Source of the DNA: Mycobacterium deserti
Lineage (GTDB): Bacteria > Actinomycetota > Actinomycetes > Mycobacteriales > Mycobacteriaceae
Direction of reading: 5' to 3'
DNA: 64,000 nucleotides
Assembly: GCF_025345615.1 (NCBI RefSeq)
Contig: NZ_JAODWD010000002.1
Span: 248,001 to 312,000 of the forward strand
The notes below the pieces were generated by a model. It was not told the DNA's origin and ran no database searches. It was given only the letters and a program-made list of their open reading frames with translations. Below are positions 40,457 through 49,881 of this stretch, piece by piece. Each line of letters begins with the position of its first letter. Position 1 is the first letter of the stretch. The translations under genes and the position numbers were made by a program.

Positions 40457-41167
40457 CTAGGAAGCCTCGGTGAAGTTGCGCGTGACCGACGGGTCGACCG
40501 GGATGCCCGGGCCCGTCGTCGTCGAGACGACAACCTTCTTCAGGTAGCGTCCCTTCGACGACGACGGCTTGGCGCGCAGGATCTCGTCGAGCGCGGCGCC
40601 GTAGTTCTCCGCCAGCGCCTTCTCGTCGAAGGACGCCTTGCCGATCACGAAGTGCAGGTTGGCCTGCTTATCGACGCGGAAGTTGATCTTGCCGCCCTTG
40701 ATGTCGTTGACGGCCTTGGTCACATCCGCGGTCACCGTGCCCGTCTTCGGGTTCGGCATCAGACCACGCGGGCCCAGCACACGTGCGATGCGGCCGACCT
40801 TGGCCATCTGGTCGGGCGTGGCGATCGCGGCGTCGAAGTCCAGGAAGCCGCCCTGGATCTTCTCGATCAGGTCGTCACTGCCGACGATGTCAGCGCCTGC
40901 GGCGGCAGCCTGTTCGGCCTTCTCGCCCACCGCAAACACCGCAACGCGGGCGGTCTTGCCGGTGCCGTTGGGCAGGTTCACGGTTCCGCGCACCATCTGA
41001 TCGGCCTTACGCGGGTCGACGCCCAGGCGGATCGCCACCTCGACGGTCGCGTCCTGCTTCTTCGACGACGTCTCCTTGGCCAGCTTCGCGGCCTCCAGCG
41101 GCGTATACAGCCGCTCCTTGTCGATCTTCTCGGCGGCCTCGCGGAAAGCCTTGCTGTTCTTGCTCAT
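40457..41167 (-). CDS. rplA: 50S ribosomal protein L1
   Basis: 236-aa L1 stalk protein, rRNA binding and tRNA exit. Recognised from [40 protein letters not shown] and the [15 protein letters not shown] loop. It is the last gene of the secE-nusG-rplK-rplA run, separated from rplK by 113 bp that contain a strong hairpin. Confidence 0.98.
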   Translation of the reverse strand: MSKNSKAFREAAEKIDKERLYTPLEAAKLAKETSSKKQDATVEVAIRLGVDPRKADQMVRGTVNLPNGTGKTARVAVFAVGEKAEQAAAAGADIVGSDDLIEKIQGGFLDFDAAIATPDQMAKVGRIARVLGPRGLMPNPKTGTVTADVTKAVNDIKGGKINFRVDKQANLHFVIGKASFDEKALAENYGAALDEILRAKPSSSKGRYLKKVVVSTTTGPGIPVDPSVTRNFTEAS

Positions 41168-41255
41168 TCGAATCTCCTCATTGATGAGTTGTGGTCACGG
41201 ATGATCGCTCTTCGCGCGAGCGCTCATCGCCGAGCCGAAGCTGGCTCTCCCACGG

Positions 41256-41277
41256 TTCGGCGCCCGGCGGCGCCGAA
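41256..41277 (-). terminator. Strong hairpin between rplK and rplA
   Basis: Perfect 9-bp stem TTCGGCGCC/GGCGCCGAA with a CGGC tetraloop, just after the rplK stop. Either a partial terminator or attenuator, or a processing site for the rplK-rplA transcript. Confidence 0.55.
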
Positions 41278-41280
41278 AAC

Positions 41281-41709
41281 CTACTCGACCGTGATCCCCA
41301 TCGACCGGGCAGTGCCGGCGATGATCTTGGCCGCCTGATCGATGTCGTTGGCGTTCAGGTCTTCCTTCTTGGTCTCGGCGATCTCGCGCACCTGATCCCA
41401 GGTCACCTTGGCGACCTTGGTCTTGTGCGGTTCACCGGAGCCCTTCTGCACACCGGCGGCCTTCAGCAGCAGCTTCGCCGCGGGCGGCGTCTTGAGCGCG
41501 AAGGTGAAGGTCCGGTCCTCGTAGACGGTGATCTCCACGGGGATGACGTTGCCGCGCTGCGACTCGGTCGCGGCGTTGTACGCCTTGCAGAACTCCATGA
41601 TGTTGACGCCGTGCTGGCCGAGCGCCGGACCCACGGGCGGGGCGGGATTAGCCTGCCCGGCCTGGATCTGCAGCTTGATCAGCCCGGCGACCTTCTTCTT
41701 CGGGGGCAT
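41281..41709 (-). CDS. rplK: 50S ribosomal protein L11
   Basis: 142-aa GTPase-centre protein, target region of thiopeptides. [40 protein letters not shown] and the Pro-rich [14 protein letters not shown] region are diagnostic. Same strand and 39 bp after nusG, as in other actinobacteria. Confidence 0.98.
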   Translation of the reverse strand: MPPKKKVAGLIKLQIQAGQANPAPPVGPALGQHGVNIMEFCKAYNAATESQRGNVIPVEITVYEDRTFTFALKTPPAAKLLLKAAGVQKGSGEPHKTKVAKVTWDQVREIAETKKEDLNANDIDQAAKIIAGTARSMGITVE

Positions 41710-41748
41710 GGTTGTGCTGTTCCTTTCTGGTGGGCGTAGCGCCCGGGC

Positions 41749-42582
<834 letters not shown>

Positions 42583-42603
42583 TTACTCAGTCCTCTCGAA
42601 ATA

Positions 42604-43047
42604 TCAGTCGCCGAATACCAGCATCACGAGCTTGGCCAGGCCCAGGTCCACGAAGCCGATCATGGCCACCATGAACACCAGGAAGACCAGCACGACGCTG
42701 GTGTAGCTGACCATCTGCTTGCGGTTCGGCCAGATCACCTTGCGCAGCTCGGCGACGACCTGCTGCAGGTACGTGATGACGAAGGTCACCGGATTGCGCG
42801 ACGGACCGTCGCCGCCCTTCCTGGCGGTCTTCTTGGCGGTGCCGGATCCGTTCTTGGTCGGCGTCGCCTTCTCTCCGGTCGACAGATCGACAGCTCCGTC
42901 GGCGTCACTGCCGTCCGCGCCGGTGGTCTGGCGACGCGACCGCTTTCCGGTGGGGCGCTGCGGCCGGGTCACGACCGCGCCGTGGCCGTCGGTGGTGTCG
43001 TCCGGGCCCGTGCCTGCGGAGCCGGCACTATCGCGCTCGTCGCTCAC
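42604..43047 (-). CDS. secE: Preprotein translocase subunit SecE
   Basis: 147 aa from GTG 43047, giving [12 protein letters not shown], which matches the mycobacterial SecE1 start and has AAAGG 6 nt upstream; a GTG 11 codons earlier is less likely. A long low-complexity N-terminus is followed by [20 protein letters not shown] and a single membrane helix ([19 protein letters not shown]). Essential component of the SecYEG channel. Upstream is tRNA-Trp; downstream, 21 bp away, nusG. Confidence 0.94.
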   Translation of the reverse strand: MSDERDSAGSAGTGPDDTTDGHGAVVTRPQRPTGKRSRRQTTGADGSDADGAVDLSTGEKATPTKNGSGTAKKTARKGGDGPSRNPVTFVITYLQQVVAELRKVIWPNRKQMVSYTSVVLVFLVFMVAMIGFVDLGLAKLVMLVFGD

Positions 43048-43117
43048 CGCATGCCTTTCGTCTGGTTCCTGTGGGATCACTATCCAGTGTCCACACTTGT
43101 CGAGTATTCAGTTTGAG

Positions 43118-43190
<73 letters not shown>

Positions 43191-43284
43191 TCACGGAGTG
43201 CGGGGCTCACACAATTCGCGCGCTACCCGTTCGGTCGATCAAAGCCGACGGACAGCGCGCTGGACTGGGAAAACCCCGAAGACG

Positions 43285-43290
43285 AGTGTA
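43285..43290 (-). promoter_or_regulatory. Possible -10 for trpT-secE-nusG
   Basis: TACACT on the minus strand, about 95 bp before tRNA-Trp in the hadC-trpT gap (43191-43311). No strong -35 at the ideal distance, so this is a weak call. Confidence 0.35.
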
Positions 43291-43311
43291 GCGCGACGGC
43301 GGTCGCGATTA

Positions 43312-43863
43312 CTAATCCGCTACCTGGCCGTTGGTTCCGGCGTCGCTCTCTTCGTCGTGGATGACGGGCTTGCGCGTGACCTGGCCCGATTTCGGATCCC
43401 AACCGGCCGAGATCGAGTTGTCGCCCTCGTGGCCCATCAACGTGGTGAACGACTCCATGACCAGCTCACCGTGCTGGTCGACCAGCGTGTTGCGCGTGGT
43501 GACGATGTCGGCGCCGAAGCGCTCGTCGACGCTTTCGACGTACAGCGTCCCGGTCAACTCGTCGCCGGCCTTGATCGCGCGGTGGAACTTGAACTTCTGG
43601 TCGACCTGCACGATCTGCAGGGTCTCGAAGCCGAGGTCGTTGTGCTGGAAGAAGTGGCGCTGAATCATCACCGCGAAGATCGACATGAAGGTCGGCGGCG
43701 CAATGAGCGCGTCGTGGCCCGCGGCGTGGGCCGCCTCCAGGCTGTGGCTGGTCGGATCGTCGGCCTGGACGGCTTTGGCGTACTGACGGATCTGTTCGTG
43801 ACCCACCACGTAGGGCTCGGGGTATTTCCAGACCATTCCCCGGATATCGATTTTGAGAGCCAT
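43312..43863 (-). CDS. hadC: (3R)-hydroxyacyl-ACP dehydratase subunit HadC
   Basis: 183-aa hot-dog-fold protein of the FAS-II dehydratase HadBC, which acts in late meromycolate elongation. Similar in layout to HadA (KYPEPYVVGHEQIRQYAKAV; APPTFMSIFAVMIQRHFF) and lacking the catalytic D-x4-H of HadB. Slightly longer than M. tuberculosis HadC (166 aa) owing to a C-terminal extension. 3 bp after hadB, so translationally coupled. Confidence 0.96.
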   Translation of the reverse strand: MALKIDIRGMVWKYPEPYVVGHEQIRQYAKAVQADDPTSHSLEAAHAAGHDALIAPPTFMSIFAVMIQRHFFQHNDLGFETLQIVQVDQKFKFHRAIKAGDELTGTLYVESVDERFGADIVTTRNTLVDQHGELVMESFTTLMGHEGDNSISAGWDPKSGQVTRKPVIHDEESDAGTNGQVAD

Positions 43864-43866
43864 GAA

Positions 43867-44295
43867 CTACGCCAGCTTCGCGGTCGCTATGGCGCGCCCG
43901 AAGATCTTCTTTCCCCCAGTCGTCGCCGATATGGCGATCGTGACCGATTTCGTTTCAGGCTCAACGGATTTCACACGGCCATTGAACACGATTTCGGCGC
44001 CGACGCCATCGTTGGGGACCGGCACGACCGCGGTGAAGCGCACGTTGTACTCGGTGACCGCGGCCGGATCGCCGATCCACGACGTGACATAGCCGCCACC
44101 GAGGCCCATCGTCAGCATGCCGTGCGCGATCGCGGTGTCCAGACCCACCTGCTTGGCGATGTCGTCGTCCCAGTGAATGGGGTTCAGATCGCCGGACACG
44201 CCGGCATAGTTGACCAGGTCTTGCCGCGTCAAAGGGATCACCTTCTCGGGGAGCTGATCTCCGACGCTGACCGAACTGAACTCACGCAGTGCCAT
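43867..44295 (-). CDS. hadB: (3R)-hydroxyacyl-ACP dehydratase catalytic subunit HadB
   Basis: 142 aa from ATG 44295 (MALREFSSVSVGD), the family length; the frame reaches further upstream inside hadA but that is not the start. Hydratase-2 motif SGDLNPIHWDDDIAKQVGL with catalytic Asp36 and His41. Shared catalytic subunit of HadAB and HadBC, target region of isoxyl/thiacetazone-type drugs. Overlaps hadA by 14 bp. Confidence 0.97.
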   Translation of the reverse strand: MALREFSSVSVGDQLPEKVIPLTRQDLVNYAGVSGDLNPIHWDDDIAKQVGLDTAIAHGMLTMGLGGGYVTSWIGDPAAVTEYNVRFTAVVPVPNDGVGAEIVFNGRVKSVEPETKSVTIAISATTGGKKIFGRAIATAKLA

Positions 44296-44761
44296 TGCTG
44301 AAGCCACTTTCTCCGTCTTCTTCGCTACGCCCCGCCAGGGTGGTGTAGGACTCCTGTACAACGTCACCGTTCTCGTTGGTGATGATGTTTCTGGTGGTGA
44401 TGATGTCGGTGCCGTGCGCCTTGCGGATCGAGTCGATGTGCACGTCGCAGTACAGCTTGTCGCCCGTCTTGATGGGCATCCGGTACTTGAGCACCTGGTC
44501 GACCTGGACGATCTTGGCGTCGGTGATACCGATACCGGCGGCGTCGAACATCGCCGATTGCGCCTTGTAGCCGAACACCGAGATGAACGTCAACGGCGCC
44601 AGCAGCTGGTCGTGACCGAGTTCGGCGGCGGCCTTCTCGTCGAAGAACGCGGCGTCGTCGTTCTTGACGGCGGTGGCGTACTCGCGGATCTTCTCGCGGC
44701 CCACCACGTAGTGGTCGGGGTAGCGGAAATGCGTCCCGACATAGTCGTCCAAGAAAGACAC
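44282..44761 (-). CDS. hadA: (3R)-hydroxyacyl-ACP dehydratase subunit HadA
   Basis: 159 aa, GTG start. MSFLDDYVGTHFRYPDHYVV, DQLLAPLTFISVFGYKAQ and the hot-dog helix region mark HadA, the substrate-binding partner of HadB in early meromycolate elongation. First gene of hadABC, downstream of rpmG, with translational overlap into hadB. Confidence 0.97.
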   Translation of the reverse strand: MSFLDDYVGTHFRYPDHYVVGREKIREYATAVKNDDAAFFDEKAAAELGHDQLLAPLTFISVFGYKAQSAMFDAAGIGITDAKIVQVDQVLKYRMPIKTGDKLYCDVHIDSIRKAHGTDIITTRNIITNENGDVVQESYTTLAGRSEEDGESGFSNGTA

Positions 44762-44812
44762 GAGTGTTGAACCTACCTAGTCAGCCTCACCAACGGCGAA
44801 TTGGCGGACCGA

Positions 44813-44980
44813 TCAGCGCGATTCCTTGTGCGCCTGGTGCTTGCCGCAGTTCGGGCAGAACTTCTTGATCTCCAGCCGGTCCGGATCGTTGCGGCGGTTC
44901 TTCTTGGTGATGTAATTGCGGTGCTTGCACACCTCGCAGGCCAAGGTGATCTTGGGCCGTACGTCGGTACTGGAGGCCAC
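44813..44980 (-). CDS. rpmG: 50S ribosomal protein L33 (zinc-ribbon form)
   Basis: 55 aa, GTG start at 44980 with AAGGA upstream. Protein [20 protein letters not shown] onward, ending KHQAHKESR. Two CxxC pairs (CEVC and CPNC) mark the zinc-containing L33. Lies between tRNA-Met and hadA. Confidence 0.96.
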   Translation of the reverse strand: MASSTDVRPKITLACEVCKHRNYITKKNRRNDPDRLEIKKFCPNCGKHQAHKESR

Positions 44981-45016
44981 TTCTGTTGTCCTTCGTCAGG
45001 GGTTCCACTTGTCTTG

Positions 45017-45090
45017 TAGCGGTGGGGGGGCTCGATCCCCCGACCTCACGATTATGAGTCGTGCGCTCTAACCAGCTGAGCTACACCGCC
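45017..45090 (-). tRNA. metT: tRNA-Met (CAT)
   Basis: 74-nt cloverleaf: acceptor GGCGGTG/CACCGCT (G-U at the top) with discriminator A, D-arm GCTCAGCTGGTTAGAGC, anticodon stem-loop CACGACTCATAATCGTG (CAT), T-arm GGGGGATCGAGCCCCC. Pairs at the acceptor end fit an elongator rather than an initiator tRNA. Confidence 0.94.
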
Positions 45091-45121
45091 ATCCGGGTGC
45101 CACCTAGCGAGGTAGCCACCG

Positions 45122-45194
45122 AGCCCCCTAACGGAATCGAACCGTTGACCTTTTCCTTACCATGGAAACGCTCTACCGACTGAGCTAAGGGGGC
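45122..45194 (-). tRNA. thrT: tRNA-Thr (GGT)
   Basis: 73-nt cloverleaf: acceptor GCCCCCT/AGGGGGC, discriminator T, D-arm GCTCAGTCGGTAGAGC, anticodon stem-loop TTTCCATGGTAAGGAAA (GGT), T-arm AACGGTTCGATTCCGTT. Heads the run thrT-metT-rpmG-hadABC. Confidence 0.95.
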
Positions 45195-45227
45195 CTGGAC
45201 CCGCGAACCGAGCCGAGGGCCTTAAAG

Positions 45228-45257
45228 AGGGTACATTCTCGCGGATTGACGTGCCAA
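45228..45257 (-). promoter_or_regulatory. Putative promoter for thrT-metT-rpmG-hadABC
   Basis: Minus-strand TTGGCA (45252-45257) and TACCCT (45228-45233) with an 18-bp spacer, about 33 bp before tRNA-Thr. No plus-strand promoter is obvious for the divergent NYN gene apart from the small repeat CTATC-GGT-GATAG (45287-45299). Confidence 0.5.
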
Positions 45258-45309
45258 ACCGCTGGTCGGTCTGCTCATACCACCCACTATCGGTGATAGG
45301 ACTTAAACG

Positions 45310-46179
45310 GTGACCGAACCCGGCACCCCCCGCGTGGCGGTGTATCTCGACTTCGACAACATCGTCATCTCCCGTTACGACCAGATCCACGGCCGCAGCT
45401 CGTTCCAGAAGGACAAAGCGGCGGGCTTCCACAAGCAGCCCGGCCGGCTCACCCAAGCGACCGTCGACGTGGGCGCGATCATCGATTTCGCGTCGTCATT
45501 CGGCACTCTGGTGCTGACCAAGGCCTACGCCGACTGGTCGGCCGACGTCAACGCCGACTACCGCGGTCAGCTGGTGGGCCGCGCAGTCGACCTCGTCCAG
45601 CTGTTCCCGGCCGCGGCTTATGCGAAGAACGGTGCGGATATCCGCCTGGCGGTCGACGCCGTCGAAGACATGTTTCGCCTGCCCGACCTCACCCATGTCG
45701 TGATCGTCGCCGGCGACTCCGACTACATCGCGCTGGCTCAGCGGTGCAAACGACTCGGCCGGTACGTCGTCGGCATCGGTATCACGGGATCGATCAGCCG
45801 GTCGCTCACCGCCGCCTGCGACGAGTTCGTCACCTACGACGCCCTGCCGGGCATCTCCGCGGTGGCGCCGGCGACGCCGAAGAAAGCCGTCAAACGCACC
45901 AAGGCCAAGGAGAAGGACGACGACGACGAGACCGCGGACCCGGAGGGCGCGGCGACCGGCCTGCTGCAGCGCGCAATGCGCATCGGTCACGAGAAGGACG
46001 ACGCGGACTGGCTGCACAACTCGGCGGTCAAGGCGCAGATGAAGCGGATGGACCCGTCGTTCTCGGAGAAGTCGCTCGGCTTCAAGTCGTTCAGCGACTT
46101 CCTGCGCTCGCGCAGCGACGTGGTCGAACTCGACGAGAGCAGCACCACCCGCATGGTGCGGCTGCGCAGCACCGACTGA
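45310..46179 (+). CDS. NYN-domain protein with C-terminal LOTUS-like domain
   Basis: 289 aa, GTG start. NYN (PIN-like RNase) fold: AVYLDFDNIVISRYDQIHGR (Asp14, Asp16), DIRLAVDAVEDMFRLPDLTH and VIVAGDSDYIALAQRCKRLG, the acidic metal-binding residues of this fold. A highly charged Lys/Glu/Asp linker (about 195-215) leads to an OST-HTH/LOTUS-like module, KAQMKRMDPSFSEKSLGFKS. Predicted cytoplasmic RNA-processing nuclease. Divergent from the tRNA-Thr operon. Confidence 0.88.
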   Translation: MTEPGTPRVAVYLDFDNIVISRYDQIHGRSSFQKDKAAGFHKQPGRLTQATVDVGAIIDFASSFGTLVLTKAYADWSADVNADYRGQLVGRAVDLVQLFPAAAYAKNGADIRLAVDAVEDMFRLPDLTHVVIVAGDSDYIALAQRCKRLGRYVVGIGITGSISRSLTAACDEFVTYDALPGISAVAPATPKKAVKRTKAKEKDDDDETADPEGAATGLLQRAMRIGHEKDDADWLHNSAVKAQMKRMDPSFSEKSLGFKSFSDFLRSRSDVVELDESSTTRMVRLRSTD

Positions 46180-46190
46180 ATACTGTCCCC

Positions 46191-46901
46191 ATGACGGACC
46201 GCCTGTACTTCCGCCAGTTGCTGTCCGGTCGCGACTTCGCGGCCGACGACGTGATCGCCCAGCAGATGCGCAACTTCTCCTATCTCATCGGCGACCGCGA
46301 GACCGGCGACTGTGTCGTCGTCGACCCCGCGTACGCCGCGGGTGAGCTCGTCGACGCGCTGGAAGCCGACGGTATGCACCTGTCGGGCGTCCTGGTCACC
46401 CACCACCACCCCGACCACGTCGGCGGGTCGATGATGGGTTTCGAGCTCAAGGGCCTGGCCGAGCTCCTGGAGCGAACCAGTGTGCCGGTGCACGTCAATT
46501 CACATGAGGCGGACTGGGTTTCGCGTGTCACCGGCATCGCGGGCAGCGAGCTGACCGCCCACGAGCACGGCGACGTCGTCCGGATCGGCGCCATCGACAT
46601 CGAATTGCTGCACACCCCCGGCCACACCCCGGGTAGCCAGTGCTTCCTGCTCGACGGCCGTCTCGTCGCGGGCGACACGTTGTTCCTCGAGGGCTGTGGA
46701 CGCACCGACTTCCCCGGCGGCAACGTCGACGACATGTTCCGCAGCCTGCAGGCGCTCGCACAACTGTCCGGCGATCCGACGGTGTTTCCCGGCCACTGGT
46801 ACTCCCAAGAGCCGAGCGCTTCGCTGTCCGAGGTGCGGCAGACCAACTACGTCTATCGGGCGAGCAGCCTCGACCAGTGGCGCATGCTCATGGGCGGCTG
46901 A
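46191..46901 (+). CDS. Metallo-beta-lactamase-fold hydrolase (glyoxalase II-like)
   Basis: 236 aa from ATG 46191. Di-metal site THHHPDHVGG (His71, His73, Asp75, His76), HTPGHTPGSQ, AGDTLFLEGCGRTDFPGGN and PGHWYSQEP. Ordering matches hydroxyacylglutathione hydrolase-type enzymes, presumably with mycothiol conjugates in this genus (inference). Equivalent of M. tuberculosis Rv0634c. 11 bp after the NYN gene, so cotranscribed; followed by the 57-nt palindrome. Confidence 0.92.
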   Translation: MTDRLYFRQLLSGRDFAADDVIAQQMRNFSYLIGDRETGDCVVVDPAYAAGELVDALEADGMHLSGVLVTHHHPDHVGGSMMGFELKGLAELLERTSVPVHVNSHEADWVSRVTGIAGSELTAHEHGDVVRIGAIDIELLHTPGHTPGSQCFLLDGRLVAGDTLFLEGCGRTDFPGGNVDDMFRSLQALAQLSGDPTVFPGHWYSQEPSASLSEVRQTNYVYRASSLDQWRMLMGG

Positions 46902-46976
46902 CGCAGGCGTCGGCAGCGGCGACGGGGCGTCGGCAGCAACTGACAGCTGCGGCGGGACGCCCCGCTGCACCACCCG

Positions 46977-47033
46977 CGAACGTTCCTTACCGCTCGAAGA
47001 TTCGGCGGAATCTCGAGCGGTAAGGAACGTTCG
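46977..47033 (+). repeat. 57-nt palindromic repeat, copy 2
   Basis: Same 57-nt element as at 9885-9941, in the same orientation relative to the gene it follows. 21-bp perfect stem (46977-46997 with 47013-47033), bulged A at 46998, then 5 bp (GATTC/GAATC) and a GGCG tetraloop. Outer arms are identical to copy 1; the inner pair differs by a compensatory change. Lies 75 nt after the glyoxalase-like gene. Confidence 0.9.
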
Positions 47034-47115
47034 GCGCACGTGATCGTCAGCAAATGACGGTTCTGGCAATTCTCGAATGCTGTCCCGAACGTCATACCGT
47101 GGTATACAGCGGTGC

Positions 47116-47940
47116 GTGGACTGGCTCGAAAAGGTGGCCGACATTCCCGCGGGCGCATGGCTCGCCGCTGCGGCATGGCTGGCCGTGGTGGTCGGCATCG
47201 CGGCCCTGGTGTACGCGTGGCGCCAGTATCAGCGGGCGAAGCAGCAGACCGCCGAACTCATGCAGCCCAACGTGGCGATGTACATGGAGCCCGCCGCCAA
47301 CGATTGGCATCTGATCGAGCTGGTGGTCAAGAACTTCGGTCGCACACCGGCTTTCGGCATCCGGTTCGAATTCGCCAATCCGCCGACCGTCGGGAAGTAC
47401 GAGACCTCCTACGAGGACCGTTACGTCGACGTCGTGCCACTGAACCTGCCTGCCGAGATTCCGTATCTCGCACCGTCGCAGGAGTGGCGCATCGTTTGGG
47501 ACTCGGCGCTCGATCGCCGGGAGCTGGGCGAAGCCATCGCGTCGCGCTTCGACGGCGCGGTGACGTACTGGGACCAGCCGAAGAACGGTCCCGGCAGGAA
47601 GACTCGGCAGCAATTCCGCTCGACGACGGTGCTGGACTGGGCCACCCTGCATCCGGTCGAGCGCCTGGAACTGCTGACCACCCACGATCTCGCGCGCCAG
47701 GAGAAGCAGAAGCTCGAACTCCTGCGCCACCTGCTGACCTACTACCACTACGCGACGAGTGAAAGCCGCGAAGAAGTGCTGCGCAGCGAGATCAATCGCG
47801 TGCGCTCGGCGGCCGAGGAACTGCGCGACCGCTACCGCGAGCAGTTCAGCGCACCGGTCGACGCCAACACCGGCGATTTCGACTTCGACGAGGCGAACAC
47901 CCAGGTAATCAACGGCCGGCACCGGCGCGATCTGCCCTGA
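47116..47940 (+). CDS. Conserved membrane-anchored protein (Rv0633c-like)
   Basis: 274 aa from GTG 47116 (VDWLEKVADIPAG), or 287 aa from an ATG at 47077; neither has a strong RBS. A membrane helix at about residues 13-33 (WLAAAAWLAVVVGIAALVYA), then a soluble domain with LIELVVKNFGRTPAFGIRF and a helical C-terminus. Function unknown. Position next to echA3 matches M. tuberculosis Rv0633c. Confidence 0.8.
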   Translation: MDWLEKVADIPAGAWLAAAAWLAVVVGIAALVYAWRQYQRAKQQTAELMQPNVAMYMEPAANDWHLIELVVKNFGRTPAFGIRFEFANPPTVGKYETSYEDRYVDVVPLNLPAEIPYLAPSQEWRIVWDSALDRRELGEAIASRFDGAVTYWDQPKNGPGRKTRQQFRSTTVLDWATLHPVERLELLTTHDLARQEKQKLELLRHLLTYYHYATSESREEVLRSEINRVRSAAEELRDRYREQFSAPVDANTGDFDFDEANTQVINGRHRRDLP

Positions 47941-48016
47941 CCCTCCGACTACCCGACTCGATCTTGGCTTTCGTAGCGGCGTTACGTAACATCAGTCCAA
48001 ATCGAAGGGAGCCGCT

Positions 48017-48715
48017 ATGACCAGCGCAGTCAGCTACGAACTCAATGAGTCAGTCGCCACCATCACGATGGACGACGGGAAGGTCAACGTCTTGGGCCCG
48101 GCCATGCAGTCGGCGCTCAACGAGGCCCTCGACAGCGCCGAGAAGGACTCCGCCAAGGCCGTCGTGCTCACCGGCAACCAGCGGGTGTTCTCCGGCGGCT
48201 TCGACCTCGAGGTGTTCGGCTCCGGTGACCCGAAGGCGGCATTGGCCATGCTGGCAGGCGGGTTCGAATTGTCGGTGCGGTGCCTGACGTTCCCCGCGCC
48301 GGTGATCATGGCGGCGACCGGCCCGGCCATCGCGATGGGCGGGTTCTTGCTGCTGTCCGGCGACCACCGGGTCGGGTCGGCGAGGACGAAGTGCCAGGCG
48401 ATCGAGGTGAAGATCGGGATGACGATCCCGAACGCGGCGCTCGAGATCATGCGGATGCGGCTGACACCGGCGGCGTTTCACCGAGGCGCATCGCTGGCGT
48501 CGACGTACGTCGGCGACGACGCGGTGATCGGCGGCTGGCTGGACGCGCTCGCCGAACCCGCCGATGTGCTCGCCGAGGCGCAGAAGGCGGCCGCCGAGGC
48601 GGCACAGCTGCATTCGAAGTCGCACCTGGCGACCAAGCTGAAGGCGCGCGAGTCTGCCCTGCGCGCGATCCGCGACGGAATCGACGGCTTGGCAACCGAA
48701 TTCAGCCTGGGCTAG
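48017..48715 (+). CDS. echA3: Enoyl-CoA hydratase/isomerase EchA3
   Basis: 232-aa crotonase-fold protein, near the M. tuberculosis EchA3 length of about 231. NQRVFSGGFDLEVFGSGDP holds the first oxyanion-hole segment, and GPAIAMGGFLLLSGDHRVG the second. The usual catalytic Glu pair of hydratases is not clearly present, so hydratase versus isomerase activity is open. RBS AAGGGAG. 9 bp before the TetR gene. Confidence 0.93.
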   Translation: MTSAVSYELNESVATITMDDGKVNVLGPAMQSALNEALDSAEKDSAKAVVLTGNQRVFSGGFDLEVFGSGDPKAALAMLAGGFELSVRCLTFPAPVIMAATGPAIAMGGFLLLSGDHRVGSARTKCQAIEVKIGMTIPNAALEIMRMRLTPAAFHRGASLASTYVGDDAVIGGWLDALAEPADVLAEAQKAAAEAAQLHSKSHLATKLKARESALRAIRDGIDGLATEFSLG

Positions 48716-48724
48716 GCGACCGCT

Positions 48725-49312
48725 ATGCCGAGGGCGAAGCAACGCACGCCCGAACTCCGGGATCACCTGCTGGAGGTCGCGATCGCGACGCTGGCAGAGG
48801 AAGGCGTCGCCCGGTTCACCACTCGGCGGGTGGCCGAGCGGGCCGGCACGTCGGTGCCCGCCGTCTACGAATTGTTCGACGACAAAGCCGGCCTGGTGCG
48901 GGCCGTGTTCTTCGAGGGCTTCCGCTTGTTGGGCGCTGAGCTGGCCAAGGTTCCTGTGACCGACGATCCCCTCGCCGATCTCGAGCATCTCGTTCCCGTC
49001 TTCCGACTGTTCTGCCGGGCGTATCCGAGGCTCGCCCAGGTGATGTTCTCGCGGCCGTTCGCCGATTTCGAGCCAGGCCCCGACGAACTTGCGGCGGGCG
49101 CATCGGTGCGGGAGGTCTTCGTCGGCCGCATCCAGCGGTGCATCGACGCCGATCTGCTCGCCGGCGACGTCACCGACATTGCGCACGTGTTGCTCGCGCT
49201 CGCACAGGGTTTGGCGGTACAGGAGCTCGGTCGATGGCTCGGGCCGTCGGGCCCGGCGATCGAACGGCGCTGGCGGCTGGGCGTGCGGTCACTGCTGGCG
49301 GGGTTACGGTGA
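48725..49312 (+). CDS. TetR-family regulator downstream of echA3
   Basis: 195 aa. N-terminal helix-turn-helix RFTTRRVAERAGTSVPAVYE with FDDKAGLVRAVF, then a variable ligand domain. Probably cotranscribed with echA3 and thus a local regulator of fatty-acid metabolism (inference). Convergent with the following DUF1579-like gene, 35 bp apart. Confidence 0.9.
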   Translation: MPRAKQRTPELRDHLLEVAIATLAEEGVARFTTRRVAERAGTSVPAVYELFDDKAGLVRAVFFEGFRLLGAELAKVPVTDDPLADLEHLVPVFRLFCRAYPRLAQVMFSRPFADFEPGPDELAAGASVREVFVGRIQRCIDADLLAGDVTDIAHVLLALAQGLAVQELGRWLGPSGPAIERRWRLGVRSLLAGLR

Positions 49313-49347
49313 GGATCGCCGGCAAGCCCACGTCGGTCACGCCGAGT

Positions 49348-49821
49348 TCAACGACCCCTGCGCATGTAGTCGATCGTGACCGACAGCGTCAAATCAGCTG
49401 GCGCCGAACCCAAATCGATGGTGTAGACGAACGCATCTGCACTGATCTCGGTGATGCTGTGGCGTGAAGCCATGCGTTGGCCGGCGATGTATTCGTAACC
49501 ATCGAAGACCACTTTCCCGCCGTCCCATCGGCCGGTGAAGACGCCCGGTTCCGGGCTGGAACTACTGAGCCAATACAGGTCGTAGACATCATCCGTGGCG
49601 TTCCAAGTGATGACGCCGTGACCTTCGAAAGTGCCCAAATGCCCCTGCGCTTGGGTGTCGAACACGACTGAAGAGCGGCCCGGCCCAACGCGGCACTCCT
49701 CCCATCCGTCGCTGGTCCCTCCGTCTGGCGAGTGCGGATTGGGTTCGTAGGTCACGTGGCACCTCCATTGCCCGTCGAGCACGCCGATCAACCGTTCCAT
49801 CTGCGGTATTACGACTGTCAT
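49348..49821 (-). CDS. DUF1579-like protein
   Basis: 157 aa. Lipocalin/calycin-like beta-barrel sequence: MERLIGVLDGQWRCHVTYEP, GHLGTFEGHGVITWNATDDV, FTGRWDGGKVVFDG. Resembles the DUF1579 family, whose members measure or bind small molecules; function unknown. Divergent from a TetR gene with direct repeats between them, so probably regulated by it. Confidence 0.75.
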   Translation of the reverse strand: MTVVIPQMERLIGVLDGQWRCHVTYEPNPHSPDGGTSDGWEECRVGPGRSSVVFDTQAQGHLGTFEGHGVITWNATDDVYDLYWLSSSSPEPGVFTGRWDGGKVVFDGYEYIAGQRMASRHSITEISADAFVYTIDLGSAPADLTLSVTIDYMRRGR

Positions 49822-49839
49822 TTCGCTTCCCTTCGATTA

Positions 49840-49868
49840 CGATACCTAGGTTTCGATACTCTAGTGTT
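49840..49868. promoter_or_regulatory. Direct repeat, putative TetR operator
   Basis: CGATACCTAGGTTT (49840-49853) followed directly by CGATACTCTAGTGTT (49854-49868) in the 60-bp gap between divergent genes. Each contains a CTAG core. Could be two binding half-sites for the adjacent TetR or overlap its promoter. Confidence 0.5.
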
Positions 49869-49881
49869 GTATATTGACACG

